Shown: positions 10,637-21,097 of the stretch, piece by piece
Layout: every line of letters begins with the position of its first letter
Position numbering within the stretch: position 1 is the first letter of the stretch
Assembly: GCA_033064195.1 (NCBI GenBank)
Contig: JARBJD010000084.1
Coordinates: forward strand, 186,001 to 250,000
Source of the DNA: Blattamonas nauphoetae
Lineage: Eukaryota; Preaxostyla; Oxymonadida
Direction: 5' to 3'
Length of the DNA: 64,000 bases
Notes under the pieces: model-generated
What the model saw: the letters and a program-made list of their open reading frames with translations, nothing else
What the model was told of the DNA's origin: nothing
Database searches by the model: none
Position numbers and translations under genes: made by a program

Positions 10637-10646
10637 CCCATTACGA
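10637..10646 (+). promoter_or_regulatory. CCCATTACGA box of copy 5
   Basis: One mismatch to the common box; 25 nt before the ATG at 10,672. Confidence 0.5.
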
Positions 10647-10671
10647 AAGTTTTCTCGCTGAATCAATCTGA

Positions 10672-12749
10672 ATGACCAATATTGTCATAAAACCAGGCAC
10701 CTCCTCAAGTACAGCACGCTCTGATTTGTCAACCCCTCCGTTTGCATTTTCAATAGATTGCTCAACATTCCTGAATTGGGATGAAGAAGAACTAGATTCT
10801 GAACATGAACAAGCAGTCATCTTTCAGTCTCTTGTTGCCACTGTGCAGTTAAAGCCTTCCCTTGATGTTTCTTTGGAAACTAAGGTCGTGAAATGTCTTA
10901 AGTCTGTGGATCCAATGAATGATGAAACATCGTTTCACCTACTCAACCAGTGGGGGACCGCTGATGAATCGATGTCAAATTTCGTACAGAGCGTTGCGGT
11001 TCTCCTTTCTACACCCAGTCAGGTCATCACTACTGCAGCAATGAACTTGTTAAACCATCTGATCAGGTTCTGTAAATCAAAAATCCGACTTGCCCTCGTC
11101 AAAGCTGATCTGATCCCTCAACTCAACAACATTCTCAATCCACAGTCACTTTCTTTTGCTGAAACAGTTTATATCCACATCCACCTCATGTCAAGCATCG
11201 CCACTTCTGTCAGGCTCGCGACTCCAATTGTACTCGCAAATCTCGGAATTGAAGATGGAAATGAACAACAAGCTGTTCACGAAACGGTTCTGAAGCATGT
11301 TCTCGTCCCTTCGGAGGAGTATGTCTGCCATTTGTGCGTGAACATCTTTTCGCTCACCAGTGGACCCCTATCCGAGGCTTATGAAACTCTCCTCGCCCAA
11401 ATCCTCCGAATCTCACCTTATTATCAACCGACGATGGATTTTGTTCTTCGTATGCCAATCGTTCTCACGATCCCAAGTTGTCTGATAGTACCCGGACAAA
11501 CCCGTTAGAGCGGATAAACCCGTTAACCCTTCCACAGGGACAAATCAGCAGGCATCTGAGTAGTCCCATCAAAATAGGTAAAACTGGGATCAATTGATGT
11601 CAGTGCCTAAATTTGTACTGAGATCATATTTCAACTCTTTTCCTTTGAGATTTTCTCATTATCACTTCATTAATCATGTTCAATTCACTTCTTGTTTTCA
11701 CATAATGCTCTTCAATATTTCAGACAGCTCTTATTTCCCAAAAACACGCACGATCACAATCACCAACACTTCTTTTTTCGATGTATTCCCTTCATTGACT
11801 TTTGTCAGTGAGAAAAAACCATCAAAGAAGACATAATAACGCATTATCGACTTGTTTTAATAATTATTGTTGTAGAACAAACTGAACAGCAGCACCCAAA
11901 GTTTGCATTTTCATGATCTATGAAGTGACCATTTTCCTTTTTACTTTTTTTTCCATTCAAATATCATATATAAGAAGACTTTTTTGAAATGAAAGAAACG
12001 AAATGGTATTGTAGGTATTTAGTGGGATCAGATCCGACTGGGATCACTGGGATCAAATCAGAAGCCTGCAAATCAGTCTCCCCTCTTCACCAAAATCATC
12101 CTTCCACTTCACTTTCATGCTTTTTCTCATTATTTTCAAAACTAGAGTTCTTCATGAAAGAATAATTGTGAAATGGAAAGTGAAAAGTGAACGTTGTTTT
12201 TTGAACGAAATTGAACAAATCTATTTCCGAGAACTAGAGGGATCATGTGTTGCGATTTGAGCTTTTCATGGTCAGAATAACTTGCGCTGTGTCGTCATTG
12301 GCATTTTATCCATTTGAATAGACCCATTGTCTTTGATCCAATCTCTGAAAGAGTCACAATTCCTTCCAGAATTCTCACAAGGCTTTTCTTACAGGCATAA
12401 CAGATGAGTCGTGTGAAAGAGATGATCAATGTGAAATGGGGTATGTTCGAAACGGGTTTATCGGAGTTAACGGGTTTATCCGACCACTATGACGTTCTTC
12501 GAAGTTGATCGCACAATCTGGTTATTTCTGTTTGAAATACTCACTTCCCAGCGGGAATGGAACGAAAAAGGCGGAGACGTGCAACAGCAGGGGAGGACAG
12601 TGGATCGAATGTTGAGAATGGAGGGCATCGAAGATGTGATGGAGGCGAAGCTGCAGAACGACCGAAACGACTTCTATGGAAACTGGTTTGTTGGCAAATC
12701 GATTGATTGGAACAACAAGCATGGAATGAATCTCCAAGAAGACGAATAG
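10672..12749 (+). pseudogene. helical paralog family, copy 5, split by a transposon
   Basis: The first part (10,672-11,485) runs from MTNIVIKPGTSSS through DCSTFLNW to LTIPSCL. The second (12,493-12,749) resumes at TFFEVDRTIW and ends NNKHGMNLQEDE, TAG. Between them lies a 1,004-bp element plus its 3-bp site duplication. Without it the frame is continuous at 356 codons, so the gene was intact when hit and the insertion is probably recent. A read-through product of the first part would end about eight codons inside the element at a TAG. Confidence 0.85.
11486..12489. mobile_element. non-autonomous TAGT...ACTA element in copy 5
   Basis: The termini are TAGTACCCGGACAAACCCGT and the inverse TAGTGGTCGGATAAACCCGT. 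Each end holds two spaced ACCCGTTA words 18 bp apart. The flanks carry TGA at 11,483-11,485 and 12,490-12,492, and removing the element with one TGA restores the CTGACG of the paralogs. The AT-rich body holds no recognisable transposase. The end structure matches the left end of the pogo-like element at 62,754. Confidence 0.85.
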
Positions 12750-13145
12750 AAACAGACCAGAACGATCGATCAAATCGACCTGTTTCTGCCTTCTTTTTGA
12801 CAGAAAACACTGTTTGTTTGTGATCGTTGTCGACTCTGGCATCACCTCATCATTTTCCCGAATGATTCTGCTTCTCTCTCGCCAGTCTCCCACGGTGGTC
12901 GCCAGTCTCTCCTTCGCCGCCAATCTCGCACTGCTCGGAAATTGTTTGAAATCCAAAACCTCAATGGTCTGGATGGGTGTTTGTTTCTGTTAACTCGATG
13001 CAATTGTCATTTCATTTTTGGTCTCAAAACAAAAGATGCAGTGAAATGTCAATACACGACAGAAAAAAGAATTATTACACAATGTCACCCTTTTCTGAGA
13101 TGATGAGTTCTTCTGAAGGCGATTGATTCGATTCGGAGGAGAGAA
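12750..13145. other. spacer between copy 5 and surface gene 1
   Basis: The first 200 bases are the family tail in diverged form. No minisatellite and no gene are seen. The surface gene on the other strand ends at 13,146, so this is a convergent junction. Confidence 0.5.
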
Positions 13146-14960
13146 TCATCGCAGTTCAACGCTTCCCATTCGGCATTCTCGAACCGAGCTGTCTCGTCGA
13201 TCTGCGAACAGGGCGTGCCTCCTCCCAACCACAACTCCCCCATCGAATCCATCCATCTCCTCGAACCCTTTGCACCAGCAGCGAGAGAGTGTCACTTTCC
13301 GAAGAATCGCCGAGTCGGTGTTCTCGTTCCCAAAAATCAAGAATCCACTCCCACCCACAAACGAAGACAACGACGACGGAGATGATGAGGGGTCAGTGTT
13401 GGTCAGCGTGCAGTCGGAGAACGAGGAGAGCGAGAGGTCGACGCACGAAGAGGGAAGACGACGAGTCGAGCGTGCTCGCTTCATCATCTCAACCACCACA
13501 CATCCTCCCCCAACCGCGTCTCCCTCGTTCTTCTCTCCCATCCTCACTCCAGTTGAGCATGACGTAAAGCAGCTGTTTGTGATTGCTCCTGTGATTCCCA
13601 CAATCTGAACTCGAATCACACTTCCGAACTCTTCTCCTTTGATATCAGAGAAGTCTGTGTTTGTCACTTTCAAGGCACCGCGTGTCGTCCCCCACATCAG
13701 CGCTCCTCCTTCCAACGAGATCGACAGGAACGAGCACGATGTCAGTGTGATTCTGCTTGCATCCACAAACTTCACCAACCCTGCCTTTTCAACAAACGAC
13801 ACATCGCTCACTGTCATGCTGTCCGCGGAGAATGAAGATGTGTCAGACACGGAGACAAGCGAGACAGCGATGGGAGACAACGAGGAGAGCGAGCAGGACG
13901 ACAGAGTGAGGGACGACGAAGCCAGCAGCGAGAAAGCAGCCCGCATCGAGCGAGGCCCACAAAATGAAGAGAACAGAATTTCAAAGAAAGAGAGCGTCTG
14001 TCCGCTCAGTGTGATCATCGCGTGCGGCGGCGACGACGAAGGTATTCCTGGTTTCTTCTCCTCGTCACTCACACTGCACAGCACTTTGCTTCGAGATGAT
14101 CCTCCACTTCCACTTCCACTCACATCCATCGCCCATCCCTGTTGATCCGCCAGCCAACAGCTCGTTCCGATCCGAGCTCGCTCAACCACAACCACAGAGA
14201 ACGATCCATCGCGTTGTTCTGTTTCCTCGAAGCAGCGATGCAGTGTCTTGAACGGAGCGTCGATGGTTCCTGCTCCATCGTCTCTTCCTCTCTCTCCCAC
14301 CCCAATCACGTGCGATTGCAGAAGCGACAGTAACGACATTCCTGATGGCGGCGTTGTTGCGTCCCTTCCCCACAAATCGTCCTCTTCCGCTTCCTCGAAA
14401 GACCCTCGCCATCGACTCCCCACAACCACTCTTCGCAGATCCTCCCCCACCACAAACACGCAGTGTCCTTTCCCAGATGCTGTGTTCGTCAAACTGCTTG
14501 TTCCATATTGCATGTTCAACAGCGAATATTGTGACAAGGTCGGCATCTGCGACAGATCCAGCCACACCGCGCCTCCGTCCAATCCACTCGAACAGCTCCC
14601 AAACTGACACGCGTTCAGCGAGAGCGAACCTGATGTGATTGTCACTGCCAGTGCTCCTCCGTTTCCAGCTGAACACGAACACGAGACGAAGATGGTCGAG
14701 ACGATGGAGAGTTTGTCCGATGCCAATGTCAGGCTGGCACTGATCACACTTCCATCTCCAGTCTGACGAGTGATGTCTCCAATATGCATATCTTTCAGTG
14801 TGAGAGATCCTTTCCTCTGAGCGATGTAGGATAACGAGGCAAATGTCATTTTCCGCTCAGAAGTCCACGATGCAGCATCAAAAGTGACTTCTCCGCTCCA
14901 TCGACAGAAGTGAAGATTGATGGATGGCTGTGCCTGGGTTGACGAATGAAGAGAGAGAAC
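13146..14960 (-). pseudogene. C-terminal part of surface gene 1, in a shifted frame
   Basis: This continues the giant protein that begins at 19,617. The frame is open upstream of its first Met (14,849), through WSGEVTF and AASWTSERK, back to about 14,960, where a GAGAGAGA run sits at the point of the frame slip. It encodes a second beta-helix rich in LTLSSCSLSS, GGAVWLD and ITNSCFTSCSTG type turns, and a GAGTIDAPFKTLHRCFE segment. It ends at RECRMGSVELR without a membrane segment, unlike surface gene 2. The slip could be a real mutation or an assembly indel in the CT/GA run; the missing anchor suggests the 3' end was lost. Confidence 0.7.
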
Positions 14961-17900
14961 CTGCGTTCAGTTTTCCTCCCGAAACTGACAGAAACGGCTT
15001 CGACGTCAATGTCTGGATGGCGATCGTTGAACTCGGAAAGGACAGCTGACCATTCGACGACGAAACAAAAGACACGGACAGACTCGTCGTCGACACGAAG
15101 ACATCGCACGAAGACACGATCAGAGAGCCAGCTGAGACTGTGATCAGTTCCACAGTTCGGCCCGATGTGAGAGTGTCAATTTCGAGTGAAAGAGTTGATA
15201 GTTTCAAGGTTGATGAATCACCGACTTCAAGTTGTCCGGCTGCGATGATTGTGAGAGAACGTGATCCGCTGTTGGAGATGAGTGCAACCATCCCATTCGA
15301 AATCCGAATCGGTGATCCAAGTGTCGCTGAGGAAACAATCCCAATCGTTGGTGTCCGAGCCTCAATCTGAGAAACAATCTCCCAGGCAACTTCCACAGAC
15401 GAGCAAGGACGAGATGATTCTCCACAAAACCGATTTGTCTCCCCTGATCCCCCATCCACAAGCAGATTCAGAGGATCTTGCTTCTTTGGAGTTGTGAAGG
15501 TCAGTGTGTCAGTCAAAAGAACATTTACATCAGGGCTTGTGGAGACGATTGATTGGATGGTGAAGAGAGTGTTGAATGCGAGGCTGTCTGGCCATCCAAG
15601 AGCGATTTCTTCAGAGACAGCTGATGCGGGAGACTGAGTGGTTACGGCAAACGAGAAGTCGGATGTGAGTGTTACGACATAGCTACCGATGAAGTCCTTT
15701 CCTGAGAATTGGATGCGGATGAAGGTGTTGATCGAGTTGTGGGTGAGCGAGACATGGTTGAAAGACGAGAGCGGCGTTGGGACTTCGAAGACGAGTTTGG
15801 ACGGAATTGAGACAGCCATCGTCGAACTCGACATCGAAGCAATTTCGTAGCGATGACCATATTGCAGTGCAGAGTCCCAGCTGACAGAGTGTGTCATCAC
15901 TCCTTCTGTCAAATCACATGACGAGAAAGAGACCGACAATGGGATCAGTTCTTTCGAGGCATCATCAACGTCGAACACTGAAACTGCGAAAGTGTCGGCA
16001 ACAATTCGATAAACTTTCACAACAATCGAAACAGAATCAAGTGAAGTGCCAGTCAGAGACACATCTACCACGCCAGCCAAAGTTGGTCCGAGAGGGGTTG
16101 TCATCATCACTCCAGAACACAAGATATGATCAGCGGTTCCAGAAGACGAATCAATCAGTGATGCCAGCGTGTACGTCTTGTTGAACTCGAACGCGCTTGT
16201 CTTCGAAACTTCAATCCAGTCCGATCTCCATTCAGAGGATTCTGACAACATAATCACAAATGTTCCAGCACTGTCAGAGAAAGACGCTGTGAAAGACCCT
16301 GTTCCTGATGCCGGCAAATCAAAACCCGACATCACAACACGGAACGAACTGTGCGTGGTGGTGTTCAATTCCGAAAAGGTCGAGCTCACAATTGGTGGAT
16401 TAGGAACGGTTATTGCGATTCCTTCGTTCACGAAGAACGCACTCCCATCCAATCCACACAGCGTGTATGTCGATACATATTCAAGAACTGACGAGCTTTC
16501 TGAGAAGTCGACTTGAAATTCTGTTTTCCATTTCCCATCTGTATCAAGAACAATCTCAGTGTCTGACGTCCATTTCGAATTCCCTCTCGAAACACCAATC
16601 TTTCCCATCCCACTCTTCAATTCTCGGCCGGTCAAAGAAACGATCATCTTCGTCTTCTCTCCATCCAACACCCGCGAGACCCCTTCAACTCGGCTTGGCT
16701 CGTTCTCAATTGTGATTGTGAGGTCTTCATAAGGATGCGATGATGTCTCCCCTTTCGTCTTGAATCCACTCACTGAGTATGTCATCCCATATTCCAGCTC
16801 CACTGATTCAGACTGCGAATACAGAATCGCGGATCCTTCCCACTTTGATGTCGAGTCGAATGTCATTTCAATCGTTTTCTTGACGTTGTTTGAATCATTC
16901 AGCTCAATCTCGTATCTCTTCTTTGTATCCAAAACTTGGCCTGTCATCCGAATCAAAGCATTCTTCTTCGCTTCATCGTATCCACATTCCATCGACACAA
17001 GACGAGTTGGCTCAACGATTGTTGTGAAGAAAAGATCAGCGTCATATGTGACAACGGCACCATCCTTTGTCAGTCCCACTACTTCATATCGAGTGTTGTA
17101 CGACATGTTCACATTTGTTGGTGTTTCGGTGTCGAACAAGATCCCTCCAAGTTGTCCGTTCGACGAACTGAACACAACCTCAATCGTCACTGTCTCTGTT
17201 CCATTCACTGACAGTGTCACTTCGTTAATTCCTGAAAGACTCACTCCTTCCAGGCTGATGCTGACGGTCTTCAGTGCTTCGTCATATTCTGATGCTTCGA
17301 CCGTTGTCAGACGAGGATGAGGATAAGGGAGGGCACTGAACTTGATCTGCCAAGGAGCAACAATCAACTGGCTTGGCATAGTTTTAGATTCAAGACTGAT
17401 GATTGGAAATGGTTCTCCAACTTCGAACTTGGGGGTGTCTCCAGTCAGAGGGACAGTCAAGATTTTGGAGGTTGTCTGGTGTTGTCGAAACTCAAAATCG
17501 AGGATGGTGTTGTCGGAGAGAGTCACAGAGAGGATGCCAGACGGAATCCCAGAACCAGAAATGGTGATAAACGCATTCTCCTTGCTTTCATCCAGAATAC
17601 AGCTGGCTGAGAGAACGACGCTTCCAACAGATGATGATTTGATCACTTGATAAGCGGTGAGGGGTGTTTGAACAAGGCCACTCTCGCCAAGTGAAACAGA
17701 ACACTTGCTTTCGATGGAATTGTCGAGTGAGAAAGAGAGCACTCGTCCAATGTTCGGTGCCTGAGTGCTTGTTGGATATCTTGATCCACCAGTGTTGTCG
17801 ATCAGCACCAGAACTGTTCCCGTGACGATCTCGCTCATCTTCAGAGCGAATTCGGCAGTGTCTGAATCAATAACTTCTCCCACACACGAAACATGTGTGA

Positions 17901-19617
17901 CACTCGTTGGTGGATTTGGGAGATGATCATCTGTGCCCTCTGCTTCTCCATACACTACCAGTCGAGGAGAGTCAGATGTCGACTGACATCCAACCATCGT
18001 CTCAGATGTGATCAAAGGAGGCGTACCAGTGAACATGATGTCGTAACCGGGATTGATATGTGCTTTGTTTCCTCGAAAATGGACAAAATTGAATTGGATG
18101 GACACAGTCGAGGTGAAGTAGAGAGCGCCACCGCTGTAATAGCTGGATACGTCGATACGAGTGGTGGTGCAGTTCTCGAAGAGACAATTTGTGATCGAGG
18201 ACGATGTTGAGGCAGCGTTCCATCCGTTGATAAAGATGCCCCCTCCATGCGAAGCTGACAGGGAGTCGATGAAAACACAGTTGAGCAAGGTCGTCGAGAG
18301 TGCCCGGAAGAGAAAGATCGACCCACCACCGCTTTCACTCGAGCACCCAACGAACGACGACGACGTTGCGATGAAAGTGGCTGCTGTCGAAGCGTTGAAG
18401 AAAACGGCTCCGCCTCCCCCCTGACTCGAGGGAGGGGCTTGACACGTCTTGAACGAACACTCTTCGATGCGAAGTGAGCCAAATCGGTCGAGATAGATCG
18501 CCCCGCCATATTGTGTTGATGAGGAGCAGTCTTTGAATGTGCACAGTTTGAAGAAGGCTGATTGGGTGAGTGTTTGTTGGGTTTTGAAGTGTTGGCCGAG
18601 ATGGGTTGGAGTGTCGGTCAAGCACGACGAGAACGATGTGTTCAGACTCAGAAGACTGCCCATCAAATTCATGTCCACACACGCTGTTCCATAAAGATGG
18701 TTGGTGCTCGAACAAATACTGCAGCGCGTCACACGCTGAGTCAACTCCATCCTTCCTGTGTCTTCCATAATCAAATCCGATGGAGTGTTCGTCGTGTTCA
18801 TGATCTGACTTTGCATCAACAGCGTCGACACCTTCCAAGGCAGGACTGCTTGTTCCCCACCTCTTTCTGTCTGGTCTTCGCCGCATCCAAAACCAATCAG
18901 AGGGCCAGTTCCAAATGTCAGGCAAGAATCGCAGATCGCAAGTTCGGACGCCGATATCCTCATTTCCTCAACTAAATCCCTTTCTTCAATTCGAGTCCAT
19001 GGTTTTCCAGCATTCATTGATTGACGAGGTTTGCGACAGAGTTCGGCAAGAGGCATCAGGGAGACAAGGGACGACGAAATGTGACGACACTTCGAGAAAT
19101 GCAGAGAACTGCCAATATCTTGGGATTGTCCATCAAAATATGCTCCCAACATCAGAAAGGGAGAGTTTGCCCCGTTTGAGTGAATATCACTGTCTGATAC
19201 GGTCACACGGGACGATGAGACTGACGCGATCAGAGAGGAGGGTCCTTCGCTGTTCAGGCAGAGTGATGCCAGTGAAACTGTCGAATTTCGAATCCTGAAG
19301 ATCAATAGCTGCCAATTCTCATCAGCAGTTGACGAATCAACTCCGAAAGTAGTGTCGAGATCGTTCTTGGCAACAGAGATCTGAACGTCTGTCTTTATTC
19401 CTTTCAGATTCAACGTCCTGGAAATAATTGGGTATCCACACGAAGAAAAGATGCCATTTGGGAGATGAATGATGTCAATTTCACTCTGGTTCGTGATGTT
19501 GTTCGATTTTTGAATGTGCGTGTCCAGGAAAAGGTGGAGAGATCTGCTTTCGATTTCCTTCTCACAAGAAGCTACCGTGAGTATGATTGTTGTGGCTACG
19601 TAAAGAAAGATATTCAT
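14878..19617 (-). CDS. giant surface protein 1: beta-helix and Ig-like repeats
   Basis: Likely an extracellular, cell-surface or secreted protein. I chose the Met at 19,617 over 19,677 because it opens a signal peptide (MNIFLYVATTIILTVASC) with a hydrophobic core. An N-terminal right-handed beta-helix follows, with Pmp-like rungs such as GGAIYLD, GGGAVFFN, GGGIFING and SGGALYF. Then come about seven repeats of roughly 110 residues with the pattern LxGxxLxSG..., ...YxVxGL, which look like Ig/IPT-type beta-sandwiches. A second beta-helix starts after VDGGSGETNRFCGESSRPCSS. The same order is seen in the gene at 43,697-49,468. Many Ser/Thr and NxT/S sites suit a glycosylated surface. The frame ends early at SMERRSHF because of the slip near 14,955; the true product would continue to 13,146. 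Confidence 0.75.
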   Translation of the reverse strand: MNIFLYVATTIILTVASCEKEIESRSLHLFLDTHIQKSNNITNQSEIDIIHLPNGIFSSCGYPIISRTLNLKGIKTDVQISVAKNDLDTTFGVDSSTADENWQLLIFRIRNSTVSLASLCLNSEGPSSLIASVSSSRVTVSDSDIHSNGANSPFLMLGAYFDGQSQDIGSSLHFSKCRHISSSLVSLMPLAELCRKPRQSMNAGKPWTRIEERDLVEEMRISASELAICDSCLTFGTGPLIGFGCGEDQTERGGEQAVLPWKVSTLLMQSQIMNTTNTPSDLIMEDTGRMELTQRVTRCSICSSTNHLYGTACVDMNLMGSLLSLNTSFSSCLTDTPTHLGQHFKTQQTLTQSAFFKLCTFKDCSSSTQYGGAIYLDRFGSLRIEECSFKTCQAPPSSQGGGGAVFFNASTAATFIATSSSFVGCSSESGGGSIFLFRALSTTLLNCVFIDSLSASHGGGIFINGWNAASTSSSITNCLFENCTTTRIDVSSYYSGGALYFTSTVSIQFNFVHFRGNKAHINPGYDIMFTGTPPLITSETMVGCQSTSDSPRLVVYGEAEGTDDHLPNPPTSVTHVSCVGEVIDSDTAEFALKMSEIVTGTVLVLIDNTGGSRYPTSTQAPNIGRVLSFSLDNSIESKCSVSLGESGLVQTPLTAYQVIKSSSVGSVVLSASCILDESKENAFITISGSGIPSGILSVTLSDNTILDFEFRQHQTTSKILTVPLTGDTPKFEVGEPFPIISLESKTMPSQLIVAPWQIKFSALPYPHPRLTTVEASEYDEALKTVSISLEGVSLSGINEVTLSVNGTETVTIEVVFSSSNGQLGGILFDTETPTNVNMSYNTRYEVVGLTKDGAVVTYDADLFFTTIVEPTRLVSMECGYDEAKKNALIRMTGQVLDTKKRYEIELNDSNNVKKTIEMTFDSTSKWEGSAILYSQSESVELEYGMTYSVSGFKTKGETSSHPYEDLTITIENEPSRVEGVSRVLDGEKTKMIVSLTGRELKSGMGKIGVSRGNSKWTSDTEIVLDTDGKWKTEFQVDFSESSSVLEYVSTYTLCGLDGSAFFVNEGIAITVPNPPIVSSTFSELNTTTHSSFRVVMSGFDLPASGTGSFTASFSDSAGTFVIMLSESSEWRSDWIEVSKTSAFEFNKTYTLASLIDSSSGTADHILCSGVMMTTPLGPTLAGVVDVSLTGTSLDSVSIVVKVYRIVADTFAVSVFDVDDASKELIPLSVSFSSCDLTEGVMTHSVSWDSALQYGHRYEIASMSSSTMAVSIPSKLVFEVPTPLSSFNHVSLTHNSINTFIRIQFSGKDFIGSYVVTLTSDFSFAVTTQSPASAVSEEIALGWPDSLAFNTLFTIQSIVSTSPDVNVLLTDTLTFTTPKKQDPLNLLVDGGSGETNRFCGESSRPCSSVEVAWEIVSQIEARTPTIGIVSSATLGSPIRISNGMVALISNSGSRSLTIIAAGQLEVGDSSTLKLSTLSLEIDTLTSGRTVELITVSAGSLIVSSCDVFVSTTSLSVSFVSSSNGQLSFPSSTIAIQTLTSKPFLSVSGGKLNAGSLSSFVNPGTAIHQSSLLSMERRSHF

Positions 19618-19775
19618 TTGGCGATTGTTGAGTTTCAGATTGATTGGATCGAACCATAATCTAGAATATTTCTCCATTTCAGAAATGGTTCATCAATCGT
19701 GAAGAATGAGACATGGATCATTTTAAAATATCTGTTCGAGACTTGTTCTCTCAAATTCGGAACAATCTGAAAACA

Positions 19776-19785
19776 GCCATAATCT
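19776..19785 (+). promoter_or_regulatory. GCCATAATCT, diverged box of copy 6
   Basis: Although the surrounding sequence is unlike the other leaders, CCATAA is kept exactly 25 nt before the ATG at 19,811. This makes copy 6 the best evidence that the box is functional. The spacer back to the divergent surface gene is only 193 bp, so the two may share a bidirectional promoter. Confidence 0.5.
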
Positions 19786-19810
19786 GTTCCTCTTCCATTC
19801 TCTCCAGCTA

Positions 19811-20881
19811 ATGAGTGATTTTGTGACTCCATCAAGGGCCGTAGACGAACATTCCCATGATGGTGTGTCCTATCTTCGCCTTTCATTACTTCTCGACCAT
19901 GCAGCATTCATGAATTGGGATGGCCAAACTGTCGAGTCAGCTTCGGACAGATTGGAGATCTATCAATCGCTGGTCGCTCTGATCAAATACGGTCATGATT
20001 TTGATTTCCCTCTGGAAGCGAAGGCAGTGATATTTCTAAACTCAGTCTCTCCGAAGACTCAACAATCAGCAGATGCTTTTCTCAACAACTTCGCTTCTGT
20101 CTCCGATCATTCTTCGACGAACTTCGTACAGTCCATTGGGATGCTGGTTTCTTCACCAAGTCAGGTCATCACGACAGCCGCACTGAATATGCTCAAAAAT
20201 CTCCTCACGTCCTGTTCACCAAGACTCCGACTTGACCTCGTCCAAGCTGATCTGATCCCTCAAGTCATCAACAGCCTTGATCCAGTGTCACTTTCATTCG
20301 CGGAAGCAGTCGATATCCACATCTACCTCAACAGAATCCTCAACCAGTCTGTCAGACTCACAACTCTGTTTGGTCTCGAAAAACTCGGAATTGAAGATGG
20401 GAATGAACCGCAAGCTGTTTTTGAGACGATTTTGAAGCAAGTTATCATCCCTTCGGAGAAGTATATATGCCATTTGTGCGTCAACCGATTTTCGATCGTC
20501 GATTATAACCAATCCGAATATTTTCTGACAATCCTCGCCCAAATCCTCCGAATATGTCCATACCATCAACCAACAATGGATTTTGTTCTTCACATGCCAG
20601 TCACTCTCACGATCCCAAGTTGTCTGACATCCTTCGTGGATGAGGAATCAATCTGGTATTTTGTGGTCCTCATGATCAATTCCCAGCGGGGCTGGAACAC
20701 AACAGTGGGAACAGAGCAGCAGATGTCGAAGATAGTGCATCGAATGCTGAGAATGGAGGGCATCGAAGATGTGAATGAGGAGAAGCTAGGAAACGACAAG
20801 ACAGGAGAGGGAGGATGGATTGTTGACAACTCGATCAGTTGGAACAACCTTCTGGGCATGAATCTCCAAAAACAGGAATAG
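19811..20881 (+). CDS. helical paralog family, copy 6 (complete, 356 aa, diverged N-terminus)
   Basis: The C-terminal 290 residues are typical (NFVQSIGMLVSSPSQ, DLVQADLIPQVINS, PSEKYICHLCVNRFSIVD, FVLHMPVTLTIPSCL, NLLGMNLQKQE). The first 75 residues are unusual: MSDFVTPSRAVDEHSHDGVS and LDHAAFMNWDGQTVES in place of DCSPFLNW, and IYQSLVALIKYGHDFDF in place of VFRSLVATVKLQPALD. The leader is also different. Either this is an older branch or a chimera in which a family 3' part was joined to another 5' part by gene conversion. It is the first gene right of surface gene 1 and is transcribed away from it. Confidence 0.85.
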   Translation: MSDFVTPSRAVDEHSHDGVSYLRLSLLLDHAAFMNWDGQTVESASDRLEIYQSLVALIKYGHDFDFPLEAKAVIFLNSVSPKTQQSADAFLNNFASVSDHSSTNFVQSIGMLVSSPSQVITTAALNMLKNLLTSCSPRLRLDLVQADLIPQVINSLDPVSLSFAEAVDIHIYLNRILNQSVRLTTLFGLEKLGIEDGNEPQAVFETILKQVIIPSEKYICHLCVNRFSIVDYNQSEYFLTILAQILRICPYHQPTMDFVLHMPVTLTIPSCLTSFVDEESIWYFVVLMINSQRGWNTTVGTEQQMSKIVHRMLRMEGIEDVNEEKLGNDKTGEGGWIVDNSISWNNLLGMNLQKQE

Positions 20882-21097
20882 AAACAGAACAGAACCAGCG
20901 AACGTTTCGGGCAGTTTCTGGCTTCCTTCGGAGAACCAACACTGTTTGTTTGTGTTCTTTGTCGGCACTGGCATCACTTCATGGTTTGCCGGAACGATTC
21001 TGCTTCTCTCTCGCCAGTCTCCCTCGATGGTCGCCACACTCTCTTTCCTTATTCTGGATCTCTCTCGCCCGATTCATGGTCGTTCTCGATTCCTGCT

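Noticed and set aside
11486-12489. TA target-site duplication (mariner type) for the element in copy 5
   Set aside because: Using TA would leave five extra bases relative to every paralog; TGA restores the site exactly.
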